This document shows, piece after piece, positions 37,841 to 50,387 of a stretch of 64,000 nt of DNA (position 1 is its first letter; each line of letters opens with the position of its first letter). The notes beneath the pieces are model-generated. The model was not told where the DNA came from. It ran no database searches and saw only the letters and a list, made by a program, of their open reading frames with translations. This stretch comes from Scleroderma bovista. Its lineage: Eukaryota; Basidiomycota; Agaricomycetes; Boletales; Sclerodermataceae. The stretch is taken from NCBI GenBank assembly GCA_037178675.1, contig JAYMGJ010000337.1:1-64000 (forward strand), read 5' to 3'. The translations under genes and the position numbers were made by a program.

Positions 37841-39597
37841 CTACACTCGCGTGTGAGTCCAACAGCGCTCGCCAGCCCAAAGAGCATGACGTACCCGTGT
37901 GTGGTCAGCCCATCTTACCCCGACGTCAGTAAAATGGTCATCGTAGTGATTCCTCACCATCTGCAGCCACCCCTCAAGGACCGTCCCATCCTGATACACA
38001 TTGTGCCATCTTTTTTGCACAATGTGCTCTGCAACCGCTCTGTTCACATTCCAACACTCATCTTCCGTCAGATTGCACAAGTCGACTTCGTAGAGGCAGC
38101 TTGGCAATGGACATCGCCAGCGTCCATCTGCATCCGGCGGGTCAGGTAGCGTCCGCAATTCCCAGGGTATCGCATCGCGCACGTCTCGGTCGTCGACATT
38201 GAGCTCGTCCGATTCCCAAACGGAATCTGATGGCGCCGACCAATCAGATGCATATGCATGCCCCTCTGGATCCGACTCCGACCCTGAGGAGCTGGTGTCC
38301 ACCCTTCCCCTCTGTTTCTTCCTCTTCGCAATCTCCAGCTTACGCCTGACAAGTACCACTGATTTACCAATTACGGGATTGCGCCTGGCGATGTCTTCAT
38401 TACTGCCTTCCTCTTCGCTCGAGGCAGAAGGCGGGAAATCGTCCGCGCCATGTTCCTGTCCAACTGGCCACCCCCACGATACGCCATTCCTTGCGGCATC
38501 TCTCCTCTCCCTCTTCACGCGTTGCCTAAACGTATCCCATGCCTTGACGTTGATCCTTATCTTAGGTTTGGAAACCTCTTGGGCGAGAATCCAGTCCGAG
38601 TGTGCAGCAAACAGGCCGAGGATCTCGCTCTTGTGTACGTGGAGTAGTTGGCGTGGTGTCCGAGGATTACCTTCATCGTCTAGATCGGAATCATCAGAGT
38701 CATGAATGAGGCGCCGATGCCGGTCTTCCTTTGGGTAAGCAAAGAAGCGCAAGTAATACTTTGTAAACCACTCTGGATCCCGTTTCTCGACGGGATCCAT
38801 TTTTTCTCGCTTTTTACAAATCTTGTCCATGATATTGAGGAGCCGATGACGCCAGAAGTAGTTTTCAGAGCGTGAATAACTTGCCACGTCCATGGTAAGG
38901 ACCTCATATTTGCGATTCCTAGACCACCATTAAGTATCAGCCGGGCTACAAGCCAATTTTGAACCCTACCTGTCTTTTGAGGTCCAGCGAAGCCCTTCTG
39001 GTGCTTGGTGGGCTGTAAACAATGTGTCCATTAGGACGGCCCAAGTCTCCCGTAACGAACAAAAACACGTACAGTGCATGAAAACAGCGGGCATTCCTCT
39101 CTCTCCTTGGATTTTGAGCAAGAGTTCACATTCTCCATCATCATTTCTAAACGAAGAGTTCCTGCGTCGCAGAAGCCTGCCACCGAAAAGTCCCTTCAGC
39201 GTTAGTTGGGTGAAGGGTCTCTCTCCCTCGCGCATGCACCATTCCTTCAATCGTAAGTTAAGCTCTGCCTCGACGATCTTGACACCGAATTCGGAGAGCC
39301 ACTCTGGATCAACGATGTTGAGGATACCACGGAAACGGAACTTGCGATTATCTTCTCCTGGTCCATCGAGCGGGGTTTCAGACTCGTCGAGGCTGTACAG
39401 GGGTGAGATCCTTTCAATACCGCTAAGAAGGCGTCGAGCGCATACCCTATCACTTGACCATTATGTTCGAGAATGAATGAGTAGAGGACAAGCTGGCACC
39501 GGCCCGTTGATTTACATTTCTCGTCAAGGACATCCTTCTCATGGTATGGTCCGAGAGGCTCTTGCAAGATCTTGCTGAGGACTTTGCGTCTGATCAT
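37841..39597 (-). CDS. Conserved-looking protein of unknown function with charged low-complexity regions
   Basis: Not recognised. The large 3' exon encodes 350 residues from MDVASYSRSENYF to the stop at 37841. It is not the start: removing an intron of about 60 bp (GT near 38965, AG near 38915) joins WTSKDR to NRKYEVLTMDV without a frame break, so the gene extends upstream. Upstream exons encode FRFRGILNIVDPEWLSEFGVKIVEAELNL-type sequence and begin at the ATG at 39597 (MIRRKVLSKILQEPLGPYHEKDV). A second intron near 39015-39075 is frame-neutral. The middle is Asp/Ser/Glu- and Lys/Arg-rich (SSEEEGSNED; RRKLEIAKRKKQRGR), suggesting a nuclear, disordered stretch. The C-terminal part holds RWRCPLPSCLYEVDLCNLTEDECW followed by histidines, a possible metal site. 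It resembles an Agaricomycete-restricted family, but that is a guess. Confidence 0.6.
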
Positions 39598-39820
39598 GCG
39601 GGTGTTCGATGTTCGAAAGTAGCCAATAACGATTTCAACGTTCCAAGACTTGGGCTGAATTTAAGGCAACCACTTGGCCTTTGAGTCTACATATGCAAAG
39701 CATGTATGCATCTGAGTTTTGACTTGGCTGTGCAAGCTTAAGAAGTTACATACTATACGCGTACGTCTGCTGCTGCGACAAAGTCACGTCCTCCTTGCAC
39801 TACGTACCACCCTTCTCGAG
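39598..39820. promoter_or_regulatory. Divergent promoter, 223 bp
   Basis: Lies between start codons of the unknown minus-strand gene and the plus-strand membrane-protein gene, so both promoters must fit here. No specific element recognised. Confidence 0.45.
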
Positions 39821-40562
39821 ATGGCAGATTTCGTCCAAGGTCTTGATCCAGGAAAGCTAGTCTTGGCTGGGACGGTACGAGCCTCCGCAGTGTCTGTTGG
39901 TGCGAAAGTGACCTTTGATCCACTCCAGCTCCTCGCATTTGCCATCAGCCCGTTTGCCGTCCCCGCATACAATTTGCCGATCCTCCTCTTTGGAACTTTT
40001 GTTCAAGAGACTAGCGATGCTGTGCAGTCGCTGAAGTTGGTGTGTTTCTTATCCTCGCGCCTCCATGTGCGGTCCACTCTTACTATTGGATAGTTCACTG
40101 GCTGTCTGGTGGTTTCCATTCCTTACGATCTGATCTGGGTATTCAAAAACGAGCAAAATGGCTTCATTCGGCTGCTGACTATCACGTTGTTCCTGTTGAA
40201 GGTGTGCGACAAAGACTGTCGAGCAGAATTTTATGCGCTGAGCCAACATGTTAGTTCCCTATGTCCGCAGTCTTCTTAGCTACCCTGCGTCAGCGTGGAT
40301 CACAATTTATGCTGGGAGCAGACGTGGGCGGTGCTACAGGTAATGTGTCTCGTACTATCTTTTGCTCTGATACTCATAGATTAAAGTCTGGTCAATGCCT
40401 GGAGGGTTTACGTCCTCTGGCCGTGATGGTTATCAGACCGTCGATGACGAAGTCCGTCCTCCACCAGCACGGGCCGTTTCTGCTCAGCCTCCAAGACCCA
40501 GTGCTACGCCTGGTTCGCAGCCCGCCGCCGGTGTGCAGCCAGGAGCGTATCAGAATGCATAG
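39821..40562 (+). CDS. Small multi-pass membrane protein, possibly ILM1-like
   Basis: Three or four exons encode a protein of roughly 190 residues. Exon 1 reads MADFVQGLDPGKLVLAGTVR then a hydrophobic run with LLAFAISPFAVPAYNLPILLFG. After an intron starting near 40039 come FTGCLVVSIPYDLIWVFKNEQNG and FIRLLTITLFLLK, two further hydrophobic segments. A later exon has LRQRGSQFMLGADVGGA. The last exon is a soluble Pro/Ala/Gln-rich tail (VWSMPGGFTSSGRDGYQT..AYQNA) ending at 40562. The layout (four hydrophobic segments, one near a PYD motif, short cytosolic tail) is reminiscent of the fungal ILM1 family of ER/mitochondria-linked membrane proteins, but identity is uncertain. It converges on REV3, with the stop codons 52 bp apart. 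Confidence 0.6.
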
Positions 40563-40614
40563 GAATCTTACTTCCATTAATGTGACTGTGATGGACGTGT
40601 ACCATAGCCACTGG

Positions 40615-43600
40615 CTACAAGAACGTGTCTATACTATCGGCATCCTCGCCTTCAGTGAAATCCAAGTCTTCCATCAGTGTGCGCAATCCCTCGAGGAATT
40701 CTGATTTTCGTTCGGCCTTCTTGCGTTCGTACAACCACGGGCAGTCGGTATTTAGGCATTCAATCGGTTCCATCAATCCATTGCTCGTACAAGTGGCGCA
40801 TATTCTGTGAGTGTCCAAGAGATTCTTCTCGCCCTTGTGGATCCGCCGTAGGAAGTTTGGAATTGCGTGTTGAGGGTTGGTTAGACAATCCTCACAGATA
40901 CCTGGAGTAATTTAACATGTCACGCCCAACAAATGTTGTCGATATACCAACCTTCCGAGGCTGGACCGTCACACGACAGACATTGTAAGCTTTGGAAGTG
41001 CTCGTCAATCTTGTATCTGTCAGTTGCAATTACTGCAGGCTTCTTTGGGGAAGATAACAATGGATCTCGCTGATCGACCTCAATCGCTTTTGGCATTTCT
41101 TCGTACCAAGCCCGCACATCTGCACCAACGAGGTTGAAAACGCGTTCAAGCGGAGGGATGAGAACCTTTTCAATGTAATATGCAGCATCAATGTGCATGT
41201 GGCTAGAGGAATGGTGAATAGTCCAACATAGGAACGAGGGTCTACCCACGAATTCGCAAGAAATTCCTCTGGCGTTACAGCTCTTTCAACAAGTCGTTTA
41301 TGAGGGTCACCACGTGAGATGATGTACGCCACCCTTTCACCATATTGCGGCTCGTCATTGGGATCACCCAACGTTCTCCTGGCGGCCACTGCAACACCTG
41401 GCGGAGGTGGTCCCTTCTCACTAAGCAATGTGCATTTGTTGTAACCCAAGATTCGACTGTTCCCCAGACATACCTGTATGTGCCCATTTTAACTTCCTTC
41501 GCGAAAATAAATTCTTGAATGGAAACCTTGTTGCGCAAGATCTTGGACCACGTCCGACAGCAATATTTTTTTACCTGGCTCAGATCCTGGGTTCGAAATA
41601 GTGTCCTTTGCATAACGTCAACCTCCCCCCCCCCAAAAAAAAACACAGTCTTAAGCTATGCACTCACTTCAGGCAGGTCTCTGTCATTTTTGACTGGGCC
41701 AAAACGCCATCACGTCGCACGGTTTCGATCCCCTTGGCATCAAAAGTAGGAGTCCCATCATCAGGGCTTTCGAATTTGAAGCCCACGTATCTTTTTTTTG
41801 CCAGAAGAACACAGGGCAGATATACCTACAACTCAAATATCTTAGCTCGTGTTTGAGTGTAACTGGCTGGGTTACTTTTTCGAACTTCAGCTTTACGGGA
41901 GGAGGATTCATAGCGGTAATTGTGTCCGCGATGTCCTGGCCAATCCTAAAAGCCTGTTCTTTCGTCTTGCCCTTCAGGTAAATGAAAAGGGAGTCCGTGT
42001 CACCGTAGACGACTCGGGCGCCCCACTTGTCCGTAGCATCGATGATACTGATAGCCTTCATCAAAGTTGATGAGCTTTTCCTTCGTCACAGGAGACGAAT
42101 ACTACCTTTTCCAACGTTTCGCGACCACTTTGCACAATACTGTCTGCAATCTCAACAGCGGGCATACGACCGGAATACGTTGCACTCGTGTATCCATAAG
42201 TGACGTTCGCGATATATTTCAGGCCGAGCTGGCGAGCATCCAAAATACGTCGTAACACCTTGAAGCTGGTGAGCTACATGTAACGTGGGATGTAGTGGAT
42301 CGTGCCTTGTCATCCTTGGCACTTTTCATGGCTTGCTTCACCATCACTCTTGTGTCCAGAAGCTCGGTCAACATGCGTCCCAAGAGACCCTGCCTTACGA
42401 TTGGCTTGACATAGATGATGCCATTTGGAGCAACTGCACAATAAATCAGCGCAGATACTTAGGCACAGAAGAGAAGAAGATAAACAAGAGACGCACTTGT
42501 GATGTGGTCCAGCAACTTCTCCAAGAGACCCGCAGGGCGCTGTAGATCAGCCACCCCAAACTTGTTTCGTCCCTGGAAATCAGCTATGCGTCCGAGACAA
42601 GTTGAGTAGCAATAATTGTACGCGATCATAACAGATGGATACAGCGATTGAAAGTCCAGGACAACAAGCGGACCTTTATAAAACGCAGAAAGCGGCTCCA
42701 TAATGAGTGGCATGCATTCCGCAGCATTCTGCTTTCCAACCTGTACAAAGACTTGACTGTTATCAATGGTGTAATACAATAAAACAGCGTACGTCTTGTC
42801 TGCTTGGAGAGAGGAGCACAAAGCACTCAGGCTTCGCGATGCGGAACATAAATGATTCTACTTTGAATTGAGAACCGCGGCTAATGACAGAGAAAAAATC
42901 GACGCCGAATACGCGGGCGAATTCGCTGGCATACGCATGAAAGTCATGACAGGCTGAGCAATCAGGTTACTCACGCTGTTTTAGTAGTGATATCCAATGC
43001 TTCTAATATATACAAGTTCATCGAAGTGCGATCGAGGAAGTAGCGCAAAACGCTACAAGTATGAGCTGCAACAGGACTCTCAAACCACTTCGTCAGCGTA
43101 GACGGCTTATAGCGAGGAACTCTGTCGACGATTTTCAGTAAACAAATTTATAGGTATGGAATTCCCTACCTCCTTCGTAAGACATGAAACACGACATTTT
43201 CGAAGGTATACGTATTCAAATTCTGTTCGGTCCGGATAATTCTCCAGACATTGAAGACATGGCGGCCAGTTACTTGAAATGTAGATGTTGACTGCTCGCC
43301 CCACCGCTCATTATCATTCCTGGAGTTCTTACTTGGGGCCCTAGATATCAACTCAGCTACATCAAGCCCTGTGAACGGTAAGAGCAGTAAGTAGATAGAC
43401 GCAGACGACTAACCGTATTGGTTTCCTCGGGTGCTCAGATAACCCCAAGATGCACCTTGCACCTCCCAGCCGAGCACGATATCAGGGTCCAGATTGATGA
43501 CAATATCGATCAAGCGGTTTATAAGCTCAAGCTCGCTTGTCAAGGACTCCAGAGGGAAACCCCGCAGACGTTGTGGGTTGAACTGTTCGCATTGAAGCAC

Positions 43601-46269
43601 AAGAATTCCTTGGTAAGGAGGGCTGGAATTCAGATTATCATTGTCATCCCCAAGTGCATAAAACACCGCAGTTATCTCGTCAACGTTCGGATCCGGCAAC
43701 CGGTCATCACGAGACGGAGCTGAAAGCAGATAGGTTCAAGTAATCAAGAAACATGCCGATAGATAACCAACCAAATATTTCCAAAGAGAATAAAGTCATA
43801 TGTTGGCCATCACGAACGCTAGTTGTGGATCTTTTAGGAAGAGCCGATTTCAGCCCATACAGGTTTCCCGGAGTGTGCCCTTCTATCTAGAGAATCGAAA
43901 AGGTCCAAGATGGCGTAAAGGCAGTTACAGAAAAAACCTACTTGCGACCGCATCTTCGCTCTTTTTCCTACAACGGGAGGATTGTCCTTCAGCCACACCT
44001 TGATCTGTCGACGACTAGGAGGACAACTCGAATATTCCCATCCACCAGGGTTAATTATACAGGATTTATCTCCAGTTGAAAGAGGGTCTAAAGTATTAGT
44101 CTGCCATTCCTCCAGTGTACTAAGGCAATTTGCATCGCCTTGTAAGTGGTAGACGAGCCCTGCGTACTCTCGAGGCCCGTAAGGGACATCATCTGGATTG
44201 GAATAAAAAGGGTCGCGGTATGTCTTCTTTGGCAACCCATATGCCTCAGTGGTACTTAGCAATTCCGAAATCGTGGGTGGTGGATACACATAGACAAAGC
44301 TATTTCTTTGGGGCGTGAGGTAGATTGATGAAGCAATCACCAATGGACCATAGGATGCGCGAGGTGCGCGGGAATTCATCGGTTCCTCTATGAGCATCAG
44401 GTTCGAACCCACCGAGCTCTGAGCAACATCAATCGAGAGATTGACTCGGTTCAGGCACATTGCAGGTGTTGTGCTAAACAAGAAGTTGATATTCAATTCA
44501 AAATGCAAAATCTCACTTGGCAGACCTTCTTTCACCATCAGTAATCAAGAATGGATTATGTGCCGCGTCCTCTGGAAGTTCAACGAGTGTTTTATGTGTT
44601 GTAGACCTGAGGACTAGTTACTATGTGTTCAGAGGTCCGAAGGCTACTCTTACCTTTCTGGAGTTACAACATCGTGGATAGAGGACTGCCGTGGGATCCT
44701 AAATGAATTGTCGATATAAAAATACGTTAAAATGGAATTTTTCTCACTTTCTCGGTGGCGTAGACGGCTCTGAGGAGCTCCGTGATCTTTTATGCCTTGT
44801 TGCACTTTAAATACAAGGATCCTGTGGATAAGAAAAAACCTTACTCCGAAAGCCTATCCCAGGCATTTGCGAAACGGTTTGGTCCAAAGGGGCTTAGGTA
44901 GAGTCAGATACAGCGAATCGAGCATGCATGATTCCATCGCTCACCTATCTCCCCTTCTTTCGTGCGGTGCTACTTCTCCGTCTTCATCCCCCTGACAGTC
45001 ATCGAAGTCTTCATTCTCACAAGCATCCTCTGCCCATTCTCCTACATTGCGAGATAGAATCTGATCGATATCTTGACTGGACAGTGTCGTTTCATCTACA
45101 TCCACTTCAGCGTCCTCTGGGGTGCTCGTCCAAGTGCTGAATGGGTTTTCAGCCTCAACAGTGCTGCCTTCTAAGACATTCACATCCGTTTTGCCTGGCT
45201 TCCAAAATCTGAACTGAGGCTCCCATAGAGCTTCCACACTTTCGAAAGTTGTCATGACCCATGTGTCCCAGTTATCGTGATCTTCGGACACTAGCGGCTC
45301 GTTGTGCCTTTCTTCTTCGATCTTCTTCCTGAGTTCCTCCCACCAGCGAGCTTCTGCCACCCAATCGCCACCGCGACCTCTGGTGGTCTTGCTGAAGTCA
45401 ATTTGCAGCGTTGGTGTTGGAGATAAACCCTTGTTCATCCGACGTTGGCGTTCATCTTCCCACAATTCACGGACGCTCAAAACGACAGGCTCAGAAGGGA
45501 AAGGGGGTGCAGGAATTGTCAGTTTATTGTGCATGTTGCGGGCCTGGAGCTGGTGGCGGTTAAGGATCTGATGGGAGACCACGTCAACTTCAAGTGGCAT
45601 TCGAGACTGACGGCAGTAGGCAGAAGTCATGAAGGGAGGTGCGACTGAAGAGTCTTGACACTCGGGACTTCGTTCCCAGACCTCACCAAGATTAATCCAA
45701 CCACATCCATATAGACCAAAATCGCACATGAACTGCAGAAGGTAGCTCAGGTGACTTTCGAAAACACGGAATTTTGTACGCATGATGGTGCCCGACTGCA
45801 TTAATGTTACAGCACGACTCGTCAGCGCAGGGTCGACGAGATGTATCTTGAGGAACGGAGTATATGATGAATGGAAGCCATAGAAATGCACCCCCTTGAC
45901 GAGAATGATTGCACGTATATATTGCGATTTCGATGGATTACGCTTGAGGGACAGGGCAATAGCATGGTTGAGCGAGAGAGATAGCTTGGTGATATATCGA
46001 TGAACTAGTTGAAATAAGGTAAGCCTTGTATGGCCAGATAAAGAGCAATACGTACCATTGTCGGGAGTTAGCTTGGCGGTGTATTCAATAAAGAAGTACG
46101 GGTACACTTGATGGATATGCACACACGCCTTTTGACCTGCAGATGACGCACCGTAGATGCGGATGATAGGCACACGAGACAATGATGAATTGTCGAGCGG
46201 CCCAGGGGGTGCAAGAGTGTAGTCGATCTGGTTGATGAGCACAGACAAACTCTTTGTTGAATTGTTCAT
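40615..46269 (-). CDS. REV3: DNA polymerase zeta catalytic subunit REV3
   Basis: B-family polymerase that extends from damaged bases in translesion synthesis. ATG at 46269 gives MNNSTKSLSVLINQIDYTLAPPGPLD, RVPIIRIYGASSAGQKACVH and the family N-terminal domain. The exonuclease-like region includes LINRLIDIVINLDPDIVLGWEVQG near 43480. Polymerase motif A is DFQSLYPSVMIAYN (about 42610-42655) and motif C is YGDTDSLF (about 41985-42010), both with the metal-binding aspartates intact. The C-terminal domain has two cysteine clusters: CLSC..ICEDC (CysA, zinc) and CATC..C..DC (CysB, the Fe-S site in yeast Rev3), ending SIDTFL at 40615. The gene has many short introns. One, near 41610-41660, contains a C10A9 homopolymer. 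The predicted size, about 1500 residues, is close to yeast Rev3. An ATG-less frame extension upstream was not used. Confidence 0.93.
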
Positions 46270-46488
46270 GCAGGACGAGAGGAACTTTACATAATTATGT
46301 AATTGCAGAAGTGCATATTTATTACATAAGAACAACAACTGAACAATTCAGTGAACAAGCGGGACAACTGTTTGACAATCTCTTGTACTTGGCGGAGCCC
46401 TTGCATTGCCCCCCGAACGTCTAAGCGAGCGGAAAAGGTGTCTTATAGCATATCCTTCCAAACGGCCGGGAGTGGTATCAGTACCTGC

Positions 46489-47530
46489 TCATTCCTTCGG
46501 GCAGTTTTGCAGATCTTGAAGGACCTGTTGTCCAACCCAAGTCTTGCCAGGCTCGATGCTTGTGAATCCCCTCACACAACCTGGTTCTACGCAGACGAAC
46601 TTATTCCTAGAGGCGGGCTCTGTTAGCATCGACAAGCCTTTTGTCTCGTGCTTACCATCCGCCGTCCTCCATGTCCGCCATCTTACTTCCAGCCTCTGTT
46701 TGCGGGTTCCAAATGACAACATCCTTCAGTCCACTTGTCCGGATCTGCACTCCTGCCCCAGGCCATATCACTTCATATTTTTGTGGTGCATCCTCGTAGA
46801 CTGAGTCGGTGAACTTGCGCACATCGACATTCGACCTCGATTCCACCTTTGGTTTGTTTCGCCCTTCCTCAGTTGCTTCTGTCTTATCGTAGTACATGAT
46901 GTTTTGCAATGGGTAGACAAGGACCTCATCTGCAGGAGCCAGGACGTAATTGTGGAATAAGGCTTGAAACTCGAGACTATCCGAGGTCGAAGTATTAGTG
47001 ACATGAAGGTCGGTGCTTAGCTGATGCTCTTGCAAGGTCACCACATATGCTAAATGGAATGATCGATTGTATCTGGCGATGATACTCGGTGTGGGGCCCA
47101 AAGCTACCATGTTGATGAGGAAGGTAGCCCATGGACAGGGTTACACTTACTCAGCCGCACAGAAACACAGGCGTCGTTATCAGTGACAACGCTGTCGAAC
47201 TCCCATGGTTCACTTCTTGCGAAGCCGTGTTGAGATAAGCGGGAGTGTTCGGGATGAGTGGGTGGACCGAAGCAAGGGAATACGATGGGGATTCCGCCTC
47301 GAACTGCCTTGGAGCCATCAAGAAGTGCCTTTGAGGATAAGAACAATCGTTCTGCGGGTTCGGAGTTCGCTCGAGAGCCCGTCTTCCAAGATATGACGGT
47401 TGCACCATAGAGAAGTAGCTCAGCTGAGGCCCCCTGAGAAGTGCTTGGTGATTGTGTTGATACATTCTTGGGTAAGATTTACCTTGGGATGGGTGAGCAC
47501 CACGCGGTTGTCGAGTCGCTGAACGGGCAT
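46489..47530 (-). CDS. Glucose-6-phosphate 1-epimerase
   Basis: Interconverts alpha and beta glucose-6-phosphate; relative of yeast YMR099C in the aldose-epimerase superfamily. The start chosen is the ATG at 47530 (MPVQRLDNRVVLTHPK). An intron (GT near 47482 to AG near 47434) then leads to GASAELLLYGATVISWK. The next exon has LFLSSKALLDGSKAVRGGIPIVFPCFGPP and HGFARSEPWEF, the core substrate-binding strand and histidine loop. Later exons give ALFHNYVLAPADEVLVYPL, TDSVYEDAPQKYEVIW and VVIWNPQTEAGSKMADMEDGGW. The final exon has FVCVEPGCVRGFTSIEPGKTWVGQQVL, with the conserved glutamate in CVEPG. A frame extension upstream of the ATG exists but lacks an ATG. It is divergent from the PP2A scaffold gene and lies about 220 bp upstream of REV3 on the same strand. 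Confidence 0.92.
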
Positions 47531-47753
47531 CTTGGATGAGGTGGTGGTCGACGCTGGCGTGATCAAACCTCCCCTGAAGTCACGCAGGCCAGCATTGACA
47601 TCAGGACGTTGACTAAAGAAGGACACATCGTAGACTACAAGTACTCTCTCTTAGACTTGTCACAACTTTCAATCAATCACGATACTCTCCGTGTAGCTGC
47701 AACCTTCATTGATCTCACCGCGTCGTCCTGACTTTCTTTGTTGCAGCGCCACG
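47531..47753. promoter_or_regulatory. Divergent promoter, 223 bp
   Basis: Separates the start codons of the epimerase gene (-) and the PP2A scaffold gene (+). A pyrimidine-rich stretch (gactttctttgttgcag) precedes the PP2A start and could include the initiator region. No TATA box recognised. Confidence 0.45.
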
Positions 47754-49971
47754 ATGGACTCAGGATTCAATGTAGACGATGTATGTCATTTCCCCCGAAA
47801 TTCCCATCCATCCATCAACCCTTTGTTACACAGATCGCTCCAATTGCCGTCCTTATGGACGAATTACGGTCTGACGAGCTTCAGCTGCGACTCAACGCCA
47901 TCCACAGCATACCCACGATAGCCCTTGCCCTAGGACCCGATCGTGCTCGGGCTGAACTCATCTCTTTCCTCCAAGATTCTGTCGACGATGAGGATGAAGT
48001 GCTTCTCGCCCTTGCCGAAGAACTGGGCCGAAACTTCGAAGAATATATTGGCGGGCCACCATATGCTCATGTCCTTCTCGGACCCCTCGAAAACCTGTCT
48101 GCTGTGGAAGAGACACTTGTAAGAGACAAGGTACGTTTTGTCGTACACTTAATCGCGGCAGTGCAGCATCATTCAGGGCACCCCAGGCTGCCGAATCCAT
48201 TGCCAAGATAGCTGGTGTTCTATCGCCCGCACAGATTGAAGAGTTTTACATTCCCTTGTTAAAACGTCTATCACAAGGCGAATGGTTCACCTCCCGGACT
48301 TCCTCTGCTGCATTGTTTGCTCCCGTATACCCGAAAGTATCGCTATCACTACAGGAGGAGTTACGGAAAGGCTTTGGCGCGTTAGGTGCAGATGATACAC
48401 CTATGGTGCGGCGCGCCGCTGCACGCTCACTGGGGGTACATCCATCCCTCGAATATTGAACCAGTCTGACCCAGAATATCCAAAGGCCTTCGTCAAATTT
48501 TTTTCCAAGCAACACGTCCTCACTGATGGTCTGCCAATCTACCGCAGACTCCAAGTTGACGATCAGGACTCCGTACGGCTATTGACCGTGCAAGATCTCA
48601 TTGTCATCGCCCAACAACTCACTGCACAAGAAGTCAAGGAGCAGCTATTGAAACAAATAAGGCAAACTGTCTCTGATAAGAGCTGGAGAGTGCGATACAT
48701 GGCTGCGACGCACTTCAATGAGGTAGGATTTTGTTCGCCTGGCACGGCAGTCCAAATAATTCATCCATCTGGATCAGCTCGCGGAGGCTGTCGGCGTAGA
48801 ACTTGTCAGAGAGGAGCTGATCGGCCAATATGTTCAACTCTTGAAAGATAACGAGGCCGAAGTTCGGACCGCTGCTGCGGGACAAATCCCAGGTAAGGCT
48901 CTACATTGTGCGCGTATGAACCTGATCAAGCTTATTTCGTATTTAGGTTTCTCCAAACTGCTGGACAGGGAAGTCATCCTGGCTCGTATTATCCCATGTG
49001 TGCGCGATCTGTCACACGACACTTCTCAGCATGTCAGAGCTGCTCTGGCTAACCAAATAAGCGGACTTGCGCCCCTTCTCGGAAAAGAAGCAACGATCGA
49101 AAATCTCCTACCGCTTTTCTTGCATTTGCTCAAGGACGAATTCCCGGAGGTCCGGCTGAACATCATTAGCAAACTGCAAACGGTTAACGGTGGTATGGTT
49201 CCCCGTTTTATGAACTCTGTGCTTTTCTGACCGCACCCTAATTGTGAAGTCATTGACATCGAACTACTTTCTGACAGCCTTCTTCCTGCCATCCTCGAAC
49301 TCGCCGAGGACAAATCGTGGCGTGTGCGGCAAGCTATTATCGAATACATTCCTCTACTTGCAACCCAACTTGGGAAACCTTTCTTTGACGAACAGCTTGG
49401 GAATCTGTGTATGTCCTGGCTGGGAGATACTGTCTTCAGCATACGTGAAGCTGCTACCGTCAATCTGAAGAAACTGACGGAAGTCTTCGGTGTTGATTGG
49501 GCCAAGGTTGCTATTGTCCCCAAGGTTATGGGCATGGGCCAACATCCCAATTACCTGTATCGTATGACAACCGTGCAAGCGATAGCCGTAATGTCTTTGG
49601 TTTCGTTTGATTCTCATTCCACTCATGGGATATCTTCAGACAATCGCACCTTCCTTGACGCTACCGATCATACAAAGCGACATTATAGTGCCGCTGCTGC
49701 AACTTGCTGCGGACCAAATTCCTAACATACGATTCAACGTTGCCAAAGCTTTGGAGGTCCTGGCTACAACCTTTAGCAGTACTCCGGAAGGTCGGGAGTT
49801 TATCAAACAAAAGATCATTCCAACCCTGGAGCAGCAGAAGAATGATGGGGATGCTGATGTAAGGTACTTCGCGGTGCGAGCATCGCAAAGGGCTTTGTCG
49901 CTTCTGGGCATGACAGGTATGCAATTGCGTTGGATTTGAATCGGCATCGTCTCAATTAACTTCAAGGGTAG
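47754..49971 (+). CDS. TPD3: Protein phosphatase 2A scaffold subunit A (PR65/TPD3)
   Basis: HEAT-repeat scaffold that holds the PP2A catalytic C and regulatory B subunits. A short first exon (MDSGFNVDD) is spliced to [26 protein letters not shown], the usual first repeat. Repeats continue with [114 protein letters not shown] and [16 protein letters not shown]. The order and the paired Arg residues in intra-repeat turns match PR65. A final intron (GT at about 49918, AG at 49966) would leave only GG-TAG in the last exon and end the protein at LLGMTG; without splicing the frame ends at 49939. About six other short introns are present. Confidence 0.94.
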
Positions 49972-50343
49972 CATAGAAATATACTGAACCTCTGAAATAC
50001 CCATCCATTTATTCCATCTCTTACTTCATGAACACTTGGAGAGAAAAAAATTCTTTACAATACCTAGTTTGATTGATGAATTTTTAGGTTTCAGTGTTGG
50101 TTCAGTGCGCCGGGTGGTTGCTTTCTTGCTTCTCGGTGACCAGGGTGCATGGTCGTTCTGGTCATTATCCGGCCCTCCAGAGTGACGAGCCAGTCTCCAC
50201 TGCCTCGTAAGAGCCTGACGGCGACCAATATATCTTATGTTGTAGATTTCTGTACTAGAAGACCCTCGATGTTGGAAGCGACGAAGAGCAGTTAAAATGA
50301 TTCGCAGCTTCTGGTTGATAGTGTCTAAATCGTTTCCCATACA
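49972..50343. other. Intergenic region between PP2A scaffold gene and inverted-repeat element
   Basis: About 370 bp with no recognisable gene. It holds the PP2A 3' end and ordinary unique-looking sequence up to the left terminus of the element. Confidence 0.45.
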
Positions 50344-50387
50344 TACTAACGCTTACCAAGGTGTTTGCCTCCCCGACTTGTTGGCCA
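50344..50387 (+). repeat. Left terminal inverted repeat
   Basis: Forty-four bases that match the reverse complement of 51007-51050 at 43 positions; the single difference is G versus C within the C-run near 50375. The sequence immediately inside (TCACAAAATGTC) is shared with repeat fragments near 8.8 kb and 58.05 kb. Confidence 0.85.

Noticed and set aside
37841..38893. 350-codon frame with its own ATG as a full gene
   Set aside because: Coding continues without a break across an upstream intron, so the ATG at 38893 is internal.
43801..43814. TGTTGGCCATCAC resembling the dispersed repeat core
   Set aside because: Only 13 bases match, within the REV3 gene, and flanks do not resemble the element.
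44398..44412. tRNA-like B-box sequence (ggttcgaaccc)
   Set aside because: It lies in a REV3 exon in good frame, and no matching A-box or cloverleaf was seen.
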